Source of the DNA: Leisingera aquaemixtae
Lineage (GTDB): Bacteria > Pseudomonadota > Alphaproteobacteria > Rhodobacterales > Rhodobacteraceae
Direction of reading: 5' to 3'
Assembly (NCBI RefSeq): GCF_001458395.1
Contig: NZ_CYSR01000011.1
Coordinates: 186,001-250,000 of the forward strand
Length of the DNA: 64,000 bases
A program made the position numbers and the translations under genes. The notes under the pieces were generated by a model that was not told the DNA's origin, searched no databases, and worked only from the letters and a program-made list of their open reading frames with translations. Below are positions 41,914-51,510 of this stretch, in pieces. Numbering within the stretch: position 1 is the stretch's first letter; each line of letters opens with the position of its first letter.

Positions 41914-43590
41914 ATGCCAATGCGATTTTCCTTGATGGCTTTTACCTTGTCCTGCTGCGCCTTGGCTGCCGCACCGGCGGCGGCGGACGAAATTCCGGTC
42001 AGCAGCCGGGTGTCTGAAGTGACCCTTTTCCCGGGCCTGGCAGAAGTGACCCGCAGCGCAGCGCTGACGCTGAAGCAAGGGCGGCACCGCCTGATCCTGC
42101 AGAACGTGCCGCACTCTGCGCGGCTGAGCACCCTGCAAGTTGAGATTGCCGGGGCGCGCCGCATTGCCACGCAGCTGCGCCAGGATTACGCGCCGCCGCG
42201 CGATGCCGCTGACCCGGAGATCGAGGCCGCCGAGGCGCGTGTTAGCGCGGCAGAGGCCCGCATCGCTGCGGTCCGCGATGAGGCGGAGCGGGCGCGGGCC
42301 GGTGTCAGGGCGGCGGAAGCCTCGATCGGGTTCCTGCAGCAGCTGGGCGGCAACGAGGGGCTGGCGCAGGCCGATGCCGCGGCGCTGAGCGCGATTGCCC
42401 GGATGATTTCGCAGGAGGCCGCGGGCGCCAGCCAGGCGGCGGTGGCGGCCGAGGCTGAGGCGCGGCGGATCGGGTTGCAGCTGGAGGATCTGGAGGAAGG
42501 CCTGGCAGAGGCCCGTGCGGCGCTGGCGGCGATTTCGCTGGAAGACCGGGACCGGCTGTTCATTGCGGTGGATATCGAGGCCGAGCAGGCGGGGGACGGC
42601 GCGGTGACGGTCCGCTACCTCACCGAAGGGGCCGGAAACATCGGCTGGCAGCCGTCTTATGAAATGCACCTCAGCACTGCGGATAAGCCTGCGGATGCGG
42701 CTGAACTCACCCTGAAGCGGGCGGTGCTGCTGGCACAGGACACCGGCGAGAACTGGCAGGATGTGGCGCTGACGCTGTCGACGGCAACGCCCTCCGGGCA
42801 GGGCAGCCCCTCCGCGCTGCATCCCTGGCTGCGCCGGGTTGAAGCGCCGGAGCTGCCGCGCCCGCAAAAGCGGCTGCAATCGTTCGACTCTGAAATGGGC
42901 GCGCTGGCGGCGCCGGCGGCAGAAGCGGCCGCAGTTGCGGAGGAGGCGCTTGAGTGGAGCGCGGATCGCAGCGGCGCCGCTGTCACTTACCGGTTTGGCG
43001 CGCCGGTCACCGTGGCCTCCGGCGCCGATCTGCTGCGGCTGGAGATGGACAGCCTGACTGCCGCGGCTGAGCTGAGGGCGGTGGCAGTGCCGTTGCGGGA
43101 CGAGACCGCCTACAGGGTGGTTAAATTCATCAACAGCTTTGGCGAGCAGCTGCTGGGTGCGGCGGAGGTGCCGCGCTTTGCGGATGGCAAGCTGATTGCG
43201 GTTGAACGGTTTGCGGGGCTGGCGCCGGTCGCGGAGATGGAGGCGGGGTTCGGCCCGGTCGAAGGCCTGCAGCTGCGCCGCGATGTGCTGGATCAGAGCG
43301 AAGGCGGCCAGGGCCTGATCTCGCGCAGCAGCCAGCAGGTGCAGGCGGTGGAGATCGAGGTGGAGAACCTGACCGGGCAGGACTGGGCGGTGCGGGTGCT
43401 GGACCGGGTGCCCTATTCGCAGCAGGACGATCTGGAGATCGGCTGGAGCGCCAAACCGCGGCCTGCGGAGGAGGATGTGGAGAAGCAGCGCGGCATTCTG
43501 GCCTGGGATCTGGAGCTGGCGGCGGGTGAAAGCCGCACGATCCGGCTGGACACCACGCTGAACTGGCCCGAAGGCATGGTCCTGCGCTGA
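41914..43590 (+). CDS. DUF4140/DUF4139 family secreted protein (MuiA-like)
   Basis: A 558-residue envelope protein of the mucoidy-inhibitor MuiA-like family. Signal peptide MRFSLMAFTLSCCALAAAPA (cleavage near AAADE). DUF4140 begins VSEVTLFPGLAEVTRSAAL; a coiled coil spans ~85-205 (AAEARVSAAEARIAAVRDE); DUF4139 beta domain follows (VTVRYLTEGAGNIGWQPSYEM, ALTLSTATPSG) and ends NLTGQDWAVRVLDRVPYSQ. The biochemical role is not known. ATG 41914 or 41920. Monocistronic. Confidence 0.88.
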   Translation: MPMRFSLMAFTLSCCALAAAPAAADEIPVSSRVSEVTLFPGLAEVTRSAALTLKQGRHRLILQNVPHSARLSTLQVEIAGARRIATQLRQDYAPPRDAADPEIEAAEARVSAAEARIAAVRDEAERARAGVRAAEASIGFLQQLGGNEGLAQADAAALSAIARMISQEAAGASQAAVAAEAEARRIGLQLEDLEEGLAEARAALAAISLEDRDRLFIAVDIEAEQAGDGAVTVRYLTEGAGNIGWQPSYEMHLSTADKPADAAELTLKRAVLLAQDTGENWQDVALTLSTATPSGQGSPSALHPWLRRVEAPELPRPQKRLQSFDSEMGALAAPAAEAAAVAEEALEWSADRSGAAVTYRFGAPVTVASGADLLRLEMDSLTAAAELRAVAVPLRDETAYRVVKFINSFGEQLLGAAEVPRFADGKLIAVERFAGLAPVAEMEAGFGPVEGLQLRRDVLDQSEGGQGLISRSSQQVQAVEIEVENLTGQDWAVRVLDRVPYSQQDDLEIGWSAKPRPAEEDVEKQRGILAWDLELAAGESRTIRLDTTLNWPEGMVLR

Positions 43591-43618
43591 TCGTGGCCTG
43601 ATCCGGGCCTGATCCGGG

Positions 43619-43780
43619 CGCGGCGCCTAGCGGCAGGGGAACGCTCCCGCCCGTCGTCAGGTATTGGAAATACCTTCCTCCCGTTGGGCGTGGCACCGCG
43701 CAAGGCGCGGTGCCACGCCCAAGGCCGCTGCCGCTGCGCTGGCGTCAGCCAGGGCGGCGGCCGGGCGCGGGAGGGCTGCC
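43619..43780. repeat. Complex inverted-repeat element after the MuiA-like gene
   Basis: Its heart is an 18-bp perfect stem, TTGGGCGTGGCACCGCGC (43684-43701) and its complement (43705-43722), with a 3-base loop. GAACGCTCCCGCCCG on the left and CCGGGCGCGGGAGGG on the right form outer arms. TTGGGCGTGGC and the CGGGAGGGCT end recur in 28576-28807. It fills the 212-bp gap 43591-43802, which has no gene. Confidence 0.75.
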
Positions 43781-43802
43781 TGTTGCGGCTGGCGCTTCGG
43801 CT

Positions 43803-44573
43803 TTAGTCTGCCTTCCACTTGGCGGCGAGATCGCGGGCGTTTCTGGCCAGCACCATCACGTCGATTCCAACGGCTAGGAACTGTGCGCCCATGTCTGCGT
43901 AGGCTTGGGTGGCCTCATCGGTGGTGCCGAGGATGCCGGGGGCGATGCCTGCCGCCTTGATGCGGGCGATGGCATCGGCGATCACTTCGCGAACCTCCGG
44001 GTGGGCTGAGTTGCCTTGGTGGCCCATGTCGGTGGATAGATCCGCCGGGCCGATGAACACGCCGTCGATGCCCTCGACCTGCAGGATCTCATCCAGCGCG
44101 GCCATCCCGGCGCGGTTTTCCACCTGCACCAGCAGGCAGACCTCCTGATCGGCGGTCTGGATGTACTCGGAGACCGAGCCGAACAGGGTGGCGCGGGCCG
44201 CCGTGGCGCCGACGCCCCGCACGCCCTTGGGCGGGTAGTGGCAGGCGCGGACCAGCTCGCGGGCTTGATCGGCGCTTTCGACAATCGGCACCAGCACCGT
44301 TTGCGCGCCTGCATCCAGCACCTGCTTGATCATCCAGGTCTCGCCCACAGGCACCCGCACCACCGGGTGGCTGGGCGAGGCTGCCAGCGCGATCAGCTGG
44401 TCGCGGATCGAGCGGATATCATTGGGCGCGTGCTCGCCGTCGATCACCAGCCAGTCGAAACCGCAGGTGCCCATGATCTCGGCGATCTGCCCGTCCGCGA
44501 AGCTCATCCAGCAGCCGATCTGGCGTTTGCCCTGTGATAGAGCCTGTTTGAAGGTGTTCTTGGGCGCGGGCAT
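43803..44573 (-). CDS. hpaI: HpaI: 4-hydroxy-2-oxoheptanedioate aldolase
   Basis: Class II (metal-dependent) aldolase that splits 4-hydroxy-2-oxoheptanedioate to pyruvate and succinic semialdehyde, the final step of homoprotocatechuate breakdown. HpcH/HpaI signature residues: MGTCGFDWLVIDGEHAPND, catalytic Arg/metal Glu and Asp in LLVQVENRAG and IDGVFIGPADLS. 256 residues, full length. Last gene of the leftward hpa operon, 15 bases after hpaH. Confidence 0.94.
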   Translation of the reverse strand: MPAPKNTFKQALSQGKRQIGCWMSFADGQIAEIMGTCGFDWLVIDGEHAPNDIRSIRDQLIALAASPSHPVVRVPVGETWMIKQVLDAGAQTVLVPIVESADQARELVRACHYPPKGVRGVGATAARATLFGSVSEYIQTADQEVCLLVQVENRAGMAALDEILQVEGIDGVFIGPADLSTDMGHQGNSAHPEVREVIADAIARIKAAGIAPGILGTTDEATQAYADMGAQFLAVGIDVMVLARNARDLAAKWKAD

Positions 44574-44588
44574 GGGCTGGGCCTCCTG

Positions 44589-45389
44589 TCAGGCGAAATT
44601 GATGGATACGGAACCGAAGGGGCCGAAATCGGCGGTGATCTCCGTGCCCGGCGGGCATTCGATGGGGCGGATGAAAGAGCCTGAGAGCACGATATCCCCG
44701 GCCTCGATCTGTTGTCCATATTCTGCCATCCGGCGCGCCAGCCACAGGACCGAGGTGACAGGATCGTTCAGAACACCCGCGCCGAGGCCGGTTTCCTCTA
44801 CTGTGCCGTTGCGGGCGGCGATGGCACCCACCCAGCGCAGGTCGTGGGCGTCCACGGCGTGGCGTTCCGCGCCCAGCACGACGCCTGCATTGGCGGCGTT
44901 GTCGCTGATGGTGTCGGTGATGACGCGGGCCTGTCCGGTCGCCTGGTCGGTGCGCAGGATGCGGGTGTCGAGGATTTCCAGAGAGGGGGCTACATAATCC
45001 GTGGCTGCCAGCACGTCCGCGCGGGTGCAGTCGGCACCTGCGAGGGGGGATTTCATGACAAAGGCGATCTCCGCCTCCACCCGCGGCTGGATGAAGCGGC
45101 CTGCGGGCACGGTGCTGCCGTTTTCAAACGCCATGTCATCCAGCAGCACGCCGCTGTCGGGGGTGGTGATGTTCAGCGCCTGCTGCATGGCGCGGCTGGT
45201 GAGGCCGATTTTCCAGCCGATTTTCCTGCGCCCGGAAGCCAGTTTTCGCCGTATCAGAGCCTGTTGCACCGCATAGGCGTCGTCCAGCGTTATGCCGGGA
45301 TAGGCCAGGGAGAGCAGGCCGCATTGCTGGCCGGTTTGCTCGGCCTTCAGCAGGCTCTCAGCGGCTTCATGGTGCTGCTCCGGCGTCAT
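44589..45389 (-). CDS. hpaH: HpaH: 2-oxo-hept-4-ene-1,7-dioate hydratase
   Basis: Mg-dependent hydratase that adds water to 2-oxo-hept-4-ene-1,7-dioate to form the substrate of HpaI. It belongs to the MhpD-like branch of the FAH fold: GWKIGLTSRAMQQAL, then PRVEAEIAFVMK (metal Glu) and SNDPVT-type GVLNDPVTSVLWLAR. 266 residues. ATG overlaps the hpaG stop by 4 bases. Confidence 0.93.
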   Translation of the reverse strand: MTPEQHHEAAESLLKAEQTGQQCGLLSLAYPGITLDDAYAVQQALIRRKLASGRRKIGWKIGLTSRAMQQALNITTPDSGVLLDDMAFENGSTVPAGRFIQPRVEAEIAFVMKSPLAGADCTRADVLAATDYVAPSLEILDTRILRTDQATGQARVITDTISDNAANAGVVLGAERHAVDAHDLRWVGAIAARNGTVEETGLGAGVLNDPVTSVLWLARRMAEYGQQIEAGDIVLSGSFIRPIECPPGTEITADFGPFGSVSINFA

Positions 45390-46237
45390 GTCTCATCCTC
45401 GACGGTGTTGCGCAGGATGCCGATGCCCTCCACCTCGACCTCGACCACATCGCCGGGGGACAGGTATTTCGGCGGATCAAACCGCGCGCCTGCGCCGGTG
45501 GGGGTGCCGGTGATGATCACGTCACCCGGCTGCAGGGTGGTGAAGGTTGAGATATAGGCGATCTCCTCGCGGACCGGGAACATCATGCGGGCCAGGGTGT
45601 CATCCTGGCGGATCTCTCCGTTCACGCGGGTGACAATACGGGCCTTATCCAGTTGGGCAGCATCCGTGAAGGGGACAAGCCAGGGGCCGATCGAACCGGA
45701 GTTGTCCCAGTTCTTGCCCTGTGTCACGTTGAACTTGGCGTGGCGCACCCAGTCGCGGATGGTGCCCTCATTTGCCAGTGTTAGAGCCGCAATATGGTCG
45801 TAGGCATCCTCCGGCTTGATCCGGCGGCCCGGTTTGCCGATCACCACGGCGACCTCGCCCTCGTAGTCCAGCGTGTGGTTTTCCGGGGGGCGGATCAGCG
45901 GGCGCCCGGCACCGGTGAAGGAACGCGGGAAGCGGGGGAACAGGGACATATGCTTGGGCTGGGCGGAGCCGTCCTTGTATTCCGCGTTGCGGTCCGGGAA
46001 GTTCACACCGACGCAGAGGATCTTTTCCGGGTTGGGGATGGGGATCTCATAGACAAAATCCGTGTGTGTGACGGGCTTGCCCTCAGCGGCTTCGGCTAGT
46101 TCGGGCAGGCCTTGGGCGGCGATCACCTCGCGCAGGGTGGGCCAGTCCGGGAAATGCGGCGATAGGGCGATCATGCCTGCGTCTGTCACAGCGCCATAGA
46201 AGGTCTCGCCATCGGCGGAGTAGGTGGCAAAGCGCAT
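45386..46237 (-). CDS. hpaG: HpaG-type fumarylacetoacetase-fold decarboxylase/isomerase
   Basis: Likely converts 5-oxo-pent-3-ene-1,2,5-tricarboxylate to 2-oxo-hept-4-ene-1,7-dioate. The FAH fold has ILCVGVNFPDRNAEYK, metal ligands in DYEGEVAVVIGK, and TGTPTGAGARFDPP. 283 residues, i.e. one FAH unit, not the two-unit fusion of E. coli HpaG (about 430). Context (hpaH downstream, hpaD/E/F upstream) decides the role; alone it would be a generic FAH hydrolase. Its ATG shares one base with the upstream decarboxylase stop (TGATG). Confidence 0.85.
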   Translation of the reverse strand: MRFATYSADGETFYGAVTDAGMIALSPHFPDWPTLREVIAAQGLPELAEAAEGKPVTHTDFVYEIPIPNPEKILCVGVNFPDRNAEYKDGSAQPKHMSLFPRFPRSFTGAGRPLIRPPENHTLDYEGEVAVVIGKPGRRIKPEDAYDHIAALTLANEGTIRDWVRHAKFNVTQGKNWDNSGSIGPWLVPFTDAAQLDKARIVTRVNGEIRQDDTLARMMFPVREEIAYISTFTTLQPGDVIITGTPTGAGARFDPPKYLSPGDVVEVEVEGIGILRNTVEDET

Positions 46238-47649
46238 CAGGTCAGGTTCCTTGCGATTTCGGTGATGACGTCGAAGGCTATCATCACGTCTGCTTCGGTG
46301 GTTTCGAACTGGCCGGCCTGGAAGCGGATCACCAGCTCGCCGTCGAGGCGGGTCTGGGTCAGGTAGATGCGGCCGTCATCGTTGATGGCGTTGACCAGCC
46401 TTAGGTTCAGATCGTCCAGATCCTTGGCGCCTTCGGGCGCGTAGCGGAACGACCAGAGCGACCACATCGGCGGGGTTGTGATCTCGAAATCAGGCTCGGC
46501 TTTCAGCTTCTCATGCAGCTGGTTGGACCAGGTGATGTGGTTGCGCAGGCGCTGGCGCAGGCCCTCCAGCCCGTAGGTGCGGATCAGGAACCAGATTTTC
46601 AGCGCGCGGAAGCGGCGGCCCAGCGGCACCGACCATTCGGAATAGTTGATGATGCCGTCGTGGCCGTGGGTTTTGAGGTATTCCGGGCTGATCGCGAGGG
46701 TTTGCACCAGGTCATCCGGGTTCTTCAGGAAATGGGCGGAGCAATCGAACTGCACGCCGAGCCATTTGTGCGGGTTGAAGACGATGCTGTCGGCGCGCTC
46801 CACCCCCGGCCAGTAATGGCGGTATTCCGGGCAGATCATCGCAGAGCCGGCCCAGGCGGCGTCGACATGAGTGTAGAGTCCATGCTTCTCGGCCACATCC
46901 AGTACCTGGTTGACGGGGTCAGTGGCGCCAACGCCGGTGCCGCCGACGCAGAGGATGACGCCCGCGGGCTGATGGCCAGCGGCGAGGTCGGCTTCGATGG
47001 CGGCTTCGAGTGCTGCCGGGTCCATGCCGCGCCAGCCGCCCTTGATGGGGATGCGGATCAGGTTCTGCTGGCCGATGCCCGCGACCCAGATGGCGCGGTC
47101 GATGGAGGTGTGAACTTCAGATGAACAGTAAATCCGGAGTGGCTTCTGCCCGAACAGCCCGTGGCTGTTGCCCTGCCAGTTCAACGCCTTTTCCCGCATG
47201 GTCAGGACGGCGGCGAGGGTGGCGGAGGAGGCAGAGTCCTGAATGACGCCCTGGAACTGCTCTGGCAGGTCCAGCGCCTGACGCAGCCAGTCCATCATCC
47301 GCGTCTCCATCTCCGTCGCCGCGGGGGAGGTCTGCCACAGCATGCACTGCGGCGCGATGGCGGAGGCGAGGAATTCCGCCAGCACCGAGGGCGCGGCGGC
47401 GTTGGAGGTGAAATAGGCAAAGAAGCGGGGATGCTGCCAATGGGTGATGCCGGGCATCACGATGTCTTCGAAATCGCGGAAGATCGCCTCCATCCCTTCA
47501 CCGTCCTCAGGCGGGGTTTGGGGCAGGGCGTTCAGAACTTCGCCGGGTTTGGTCCTGGCGCGCACCGGGCGGTCGCCGACGGTCAGGTGATAGTCCTGCG
47601 TCCAGTCCGCGACCCGGCGGCCCCATTCGGAGAAGTCATCCCATTTCAT
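46237..47649 (-). CDS. Pyridoxal-dependent aromatic amino acid decarboxylase
   Basis: Group II PLP decarboxylase (DOPA/tyrosine/tryptophan decarboxylase family), 470 residues. PLP Lys295 in FNPHKWLGVQ, ring-stacking His180 (SSEVHTSIDRA), and Asp263 in HVDAAWAGSAM; the N-terminal FAYFTSNAAAPSVLAEFL and WQTSPAATEME are typical. Embedded in the hpa operon between hpaD and hpaG, it probably makes dopamine or tyramine from DOPA or tyrosine, which after amine oxidation gives the dihydroxyphenylacetate used by HpaD. No amine oxidase is in the window. The substrate is inferred from context. Confidence 0.88.
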   Translation of the reverse strand: MKWDDFSEWGRRVADWTQDYHLTVGDRPVRARTKPGEVLNALPQTPPEDGEGMEAIFRDFEDIVMPGITHWQHPRFFAYFTSNAAAPSVLAEFLASAIAPQCMLWQTSPAATEMETRMMDWLRQALDLPEQFQGVIQDSASSATLAAVLTMREKALNWQGNSHGLFGQKPLRIYCSSEVHTSIDRAIWVAGIGQQNLIRIPIKGGWRGMDPAALEAAIEADLAAGHQPAGVILCVGGTGVGATDPVNQVLDVAEKHGLYTHVDAAWAGSAMICPEYRHYWPGVERADSIVFNPHKWLGVQFDCSAHFLKNPDDLVQTLAISPEYLKTHGHDGIINYSEWSVPLGRRFRALKIWFLIRTYGLEGLRQRLRNHITWSNQLHEKLKAEPDFEITTPPMWSLWSFRYAPEGAKDLDDLNLRLVNAINDDGRIYLTQTRLDGELVIRFQAGQFETTEADVMIAFDVITEIARNLT

Positions 47650-47678
47650 TCTTCTTACCTTGTTCTTTTGGGAGTGTG

Positions 47679-47695
47679 CCCGGCTAGGGGCCGGG
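47679..47695. repeat. Small hairpin between hpaD and the decarboxylase
   Basis: CCCGGC-TAGGG-GCCGGG, in the 60-bp gap inside the hpa operon; similar core to 11256-11273. It could tune downstream expression. Confidence 0.5.
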
Positions 47696-47709
47696 CGCGA
47701 TCCTTTTCA

Positions 47710-48690
47710 TCAGGGTGCAATAATCGGCTGCGCGTTCAAGGCGCTGGGTTTCGGGGTGGCGCCTTCAAACACCGAGCCTTCCTCAAACCAGCTGCGCGGC
47801 GCAGGCGCGCCCCAGAGGGTCTGGCGCTGCGGGTCGGTGAGCGACCATTTGATCGGCTCCAGATCCGGGTCGACGGTCTGGTAATCAGAGCAGTAGATCT
47901 CGATCCGGTGGCCGTCGGGGTCGCGCACGTACAGGAAAAAGGCGTTGGAGATGCCGTGGCGGCCGGGGCCGCGTTCGATATTGCCGACGTAGCCGGTGGT
48001 CGACATCAGGTCCAGGAGGTCGATGATGTTGAGCGGGTTCGGCACCCAGAAGGCGGTGTGGTGCAGGCGGGGGCCGAGGCCGTTGGTGAAGGCCACGTCG
48101 TGCACGCCGCCCTTGCGGTGCATCCAGGCGGCCCAGATCTTGCCGCTGTCGTCATCCTCGGTGAACTCGGTGACGCGGAAGCCCATCTCGTTATAGAAGG
48201 CAACAGAAGCATCCACATCGGCGCTGAACATGTTGAAATGGTCAATGCGCAGCGGTTTTACCCCGTTATAGAGCCTGTATTTCTGGTGGATCGGCGCCAG
48301 CCGGTCCATTTTGACGTAGAATTCCAGCGGGATGCCCCAGCGGTCGCGGGTGCGCAGGGTTTTGCCCATATGGGGGCGTTCGATCCATTCCACCGGCAGC
48401 CCTTTGGAGGCAAAGAACTCCGCCGCCTTGTCCAGGTCCGGCTCATCGTAGAGCTTGAAGCCCAGCACGCCGACGGACGCCGTATCCGCCTGAACCAGCA
48501 CGATGCAATGGTGGCCGCGTTCCTCCATCGCGCGCAGGTAGATGCGGCTGTCGTCCTCATGCGTCACCTGCAGGCCGAGGGTGTCCACATAGAACGCGCG
48601 GGAGGCGGCGAGGTCGGTGACGGCGTATTCCACATGGCTGAGCCGCACGATGTTGAAGGGCGGGTAGAGGTTCGGGGCGGGAACGGGCAT
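47710..48690 (-). CDS. hpaD: HpaD: 3,4-dihydroxyphenylacetate 2,3-dioxygenase
   Basis: Fe(II) or Mn(II) extradiol ring-cleaving dioxygenase of the VOC (type I) class that opens homoprotocatechuate to 5-carboxymethyl-2-hydroxymuconate semialdehyde. Ligands: His151 (RIDHFNMFS), His210/211 (RLHHTAFW) and Glu264 (HRIEIYCSDY). 326 residues, like the Brevibacterium/Arthrobacter enzymes and unlike the LigB-type HpaD of E. coli. A C-terminal ~45-residue extension closes the active site. Second block of the hpa operon, separated from hpaE by a palindromic repeat. Confidence 0.94.
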   Translation of the reverse strand: MPVPAPNLYPPFNIVRLSHVEYAVTDLAASRAFYVDTLGLQVTHEDDSRIYLRAMEERGHHCIVLVQADTASVGVLGFKLYDEPDLDKAAEFFASKGLPVEWIERPHMGKTLRTRDRWGIPLEFYVKMDRLAPIHQKYRLYNGVKPLRIDHFNMFSADVDASVAFYNEMGFRVTEFTEDDDSGKIWAAWMHRKGGVHDVAFTNGLGPRLHHTAFWVPNPLNIIDLLDLMSTTGYVGNIERGPGRHGISNAFFLYVRDPDGHRIEIYCSDYQTVDPDLEPIKWSLTDPQRQTLWGAPAPRSWFEEGSVFEGATPKPSALNAQPIIAP

Positions 48691-48720
48691 GGTTTGGACC
48701 TTTCGCTTGAGGCCGGGTGC

Positions 48721-48773
48721 GGGAGCGAGGGGCCGGCCCCTCGCGCTCCCCGGGATATTTTGAGCCAGATGAA
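48721..48773. repeat. Palindrome plus related element inside the hpa operon, copy 3
   Basis: GGGAGCGAGGGGCC/GGCCCCTCGCGCTCCC (48721-48750; two-base bulge) is followed by GATATTTTGAGCCAGATGAA (48754-48773), a relative of the 21-bp element at 4677 and 20355. It lies in the 90-bp hpaE-hpaD gap. Confidence 0.8.
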
Positions 48774-48780
48774 GCGCGGA

Positions 48781-50291
<1,511 letters not shown>

Positions 50292-50292
<1 letters not shown>

Positions 50293-50684
50293 CACGGGTC
50301 CGCCTTTCGCATGTGGTCGCGGATGGTGCCGCATTTCGGGGAAAGCTCCGGATCGATGTCGCGCATTTCCAGCGACAGGGCGATGGAGTGCTGCTGCAGG
50401 GCCGGTTCCAGAAAGGAATGTGCTGCCGCGAACACGGCCTGGGCGGCGCGCTTGCGGGTGTCCAGATCGCGCCCGGCGCGCAGCCGGATGGAGATGTCGA
50501 TAAAGCCGTGCTGCGGATCGCCGTCGGCAATCGAGACATGGCTGGCGGCAAAGGCGCGCACCCGGATCCCGGCCAGCGGGAACACGCCGGTTTCCGCTGC
50601 CGCCTGCCGCAGATGGCGGCAGAGCGCGGCAATGTCGGTGCGGTCCTCCATGTTGGCGGAGTAGTCCAGCGTGATGTGCGGCAT
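50292..50684 (-). CDS. hpaF: HpaF: 5-carboxymethyl-2-hydroxymuconate delta-isomerase
   Basis: Small tautomerase-like isomerase of the hpa pathway, 130 residues. The processed-like N-terminus MPHITLDYSAN provides the catalytic Pro2; further family features are FAASHVSIADGDPQHGFIDI and the conserved ISIRLRAGRD. ATG 50684 is chosen so that Pro follows Met. First gene of the leftward operon; divergent hpaR 113 bases away. Confidence 0.92.
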
Positions 50685-50702
50685 ATCCAGCGTCCTCCTG
50701 AA

Positions 50703-50722
50703 TTGCTTAACATGTGTAGCAA
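50703..50722. promoter_or_regulatory. Candidate HpaR operator
   Basis: Near-perfect 20-bp palindrome TTGCT-TA-ACATGT-GT-AGCAA, 19 bases before the hpaF ATG and 75 before hpaR. MarR dimers bind such 16-20 bp palindromes; place and symmetry suggest HpaR repression of the hpa operon, probably relieved by homoprotocatechuate. Confidence 0.65.
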
Positions 50723-50797
50723 AATGAGGGCCGCCGGTCAAGCAGAAGAAATCCAAGCAGCAATTGCGTTTAGCCTGCAGCGGGGTGATAATCGGCT

Positions 50798-51238
50798 ATG
50801 ACCAAGATGATGCCGGCCACCGACCGTTCGCTGCCAATTGCTCTGCTCCGGGCGCGGGAACGTGTGATGGGTCCGATCCGGGCGCTGCTGAGCGGCGCGG
50901 GTCTGACCGAGCAGCAGTGGCGGGGGCTGCGGGTGGTGCAGGAAGACGGGCCGATTGACCCGACCCAGATCGCCGACAAGGCCTGCCTGCTGCTGCCAAG
51001 CCTGACGCGGATCCTGCAGAAGCTGGAGGAAAAGCAGCTGATCAGCCGCGTGCGCGACAAGGAGGACCGCCGCCGCCAGGTGGTGCGGATCGCGCCTGCG
51101 GGCGAGAAGGTCATCGCCGACAATATCGAGGCGAGTCTGGAGTTGATGAACCGGACCCGGGCCAAGATGGGGCCTGAACGCTATGAGGCGCTTTTGGACC
51201 TGCTGAATGAGCTGGACCAGATTGATCTGACGGAGTGA
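50798..51238 (+). CDS. hpaR: HpaR: MarR-type repressor of homoprotocatechuate degradation
   Basis: A 146-residue winged-helix regulator. Recognition elements IDPTQIADKACLLLPSLTRILQKLEEKQ and the wing VRDKEDRRRQVVRIAP are MarR-like, and the N-terminal SLPIALLRARERVMGPIRALL is typical of HpaR. Divergent from hpaF with a palindrome in between. Regulatory logic is known from E. coli W HpaR; here it is by analogy. Confidence 0.92.
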   Translation: MTKMMPATDRSLPIALLRARERVMGPIRALLSGAGLTEQQWRGLRVVQEDGPIDPTQIADKACLLLPSLTRILQKLEEKQLISRVRDKEDRRRQVVRIAPAGEKVIADNIEASLELMNRTRAKMGPERYEALLDLLNELDQIDLTE

Positions 51239-51326
51239 GTCGCTGCTGCCGCATCTGGCGCGGATGTCCGGGCGGGTGACGCAAACCGGGCAGCGTGGGA
51301 ATTTTCGGGTGCCCGTCTGTGGCTTC

Positions 51327-51360
51327 TTGATTTTATCAATATAATCAGTGTTTTGATTAT
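51327..51360. promoter_or_regulatory. AT-rich palindromes upstream of soxB
   Basis: TTGAT-TTT-ATCAA (51327-51339) adjoins ATAATCA-GTGTTT-TGATTAT (51341-51360) in an AT-rich patch of the 272-bp hpaR-soxB gap. Likely protein-binding sites for the sox promoter; the first resembles an FNR/Crp-type half-site pair but with a 3-base spacer instead of 4. Confidence 0.5.
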
Positions 51361-51510
51361 TCATGGCAGCCTCGGGGTGCCGGTTGTCCCGCTGCAGCTG
51401 AATGGGCGAATTCGCGCTGCTGACGCAAATGGCGCGGCGGGTGTCCGAAATCGCTCTGTGAAGACCGGCGTTTCTCAACAACTGTTGCAAGGACAGTTGA
51501 TGAGGACATC

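Noticed and set aside
51327-51339. FNR/Crp site before soxB
   Set aside because: The TTGAT/ATCAA halves are 3 bases apart, not 4, so I do not call it an FNR box.
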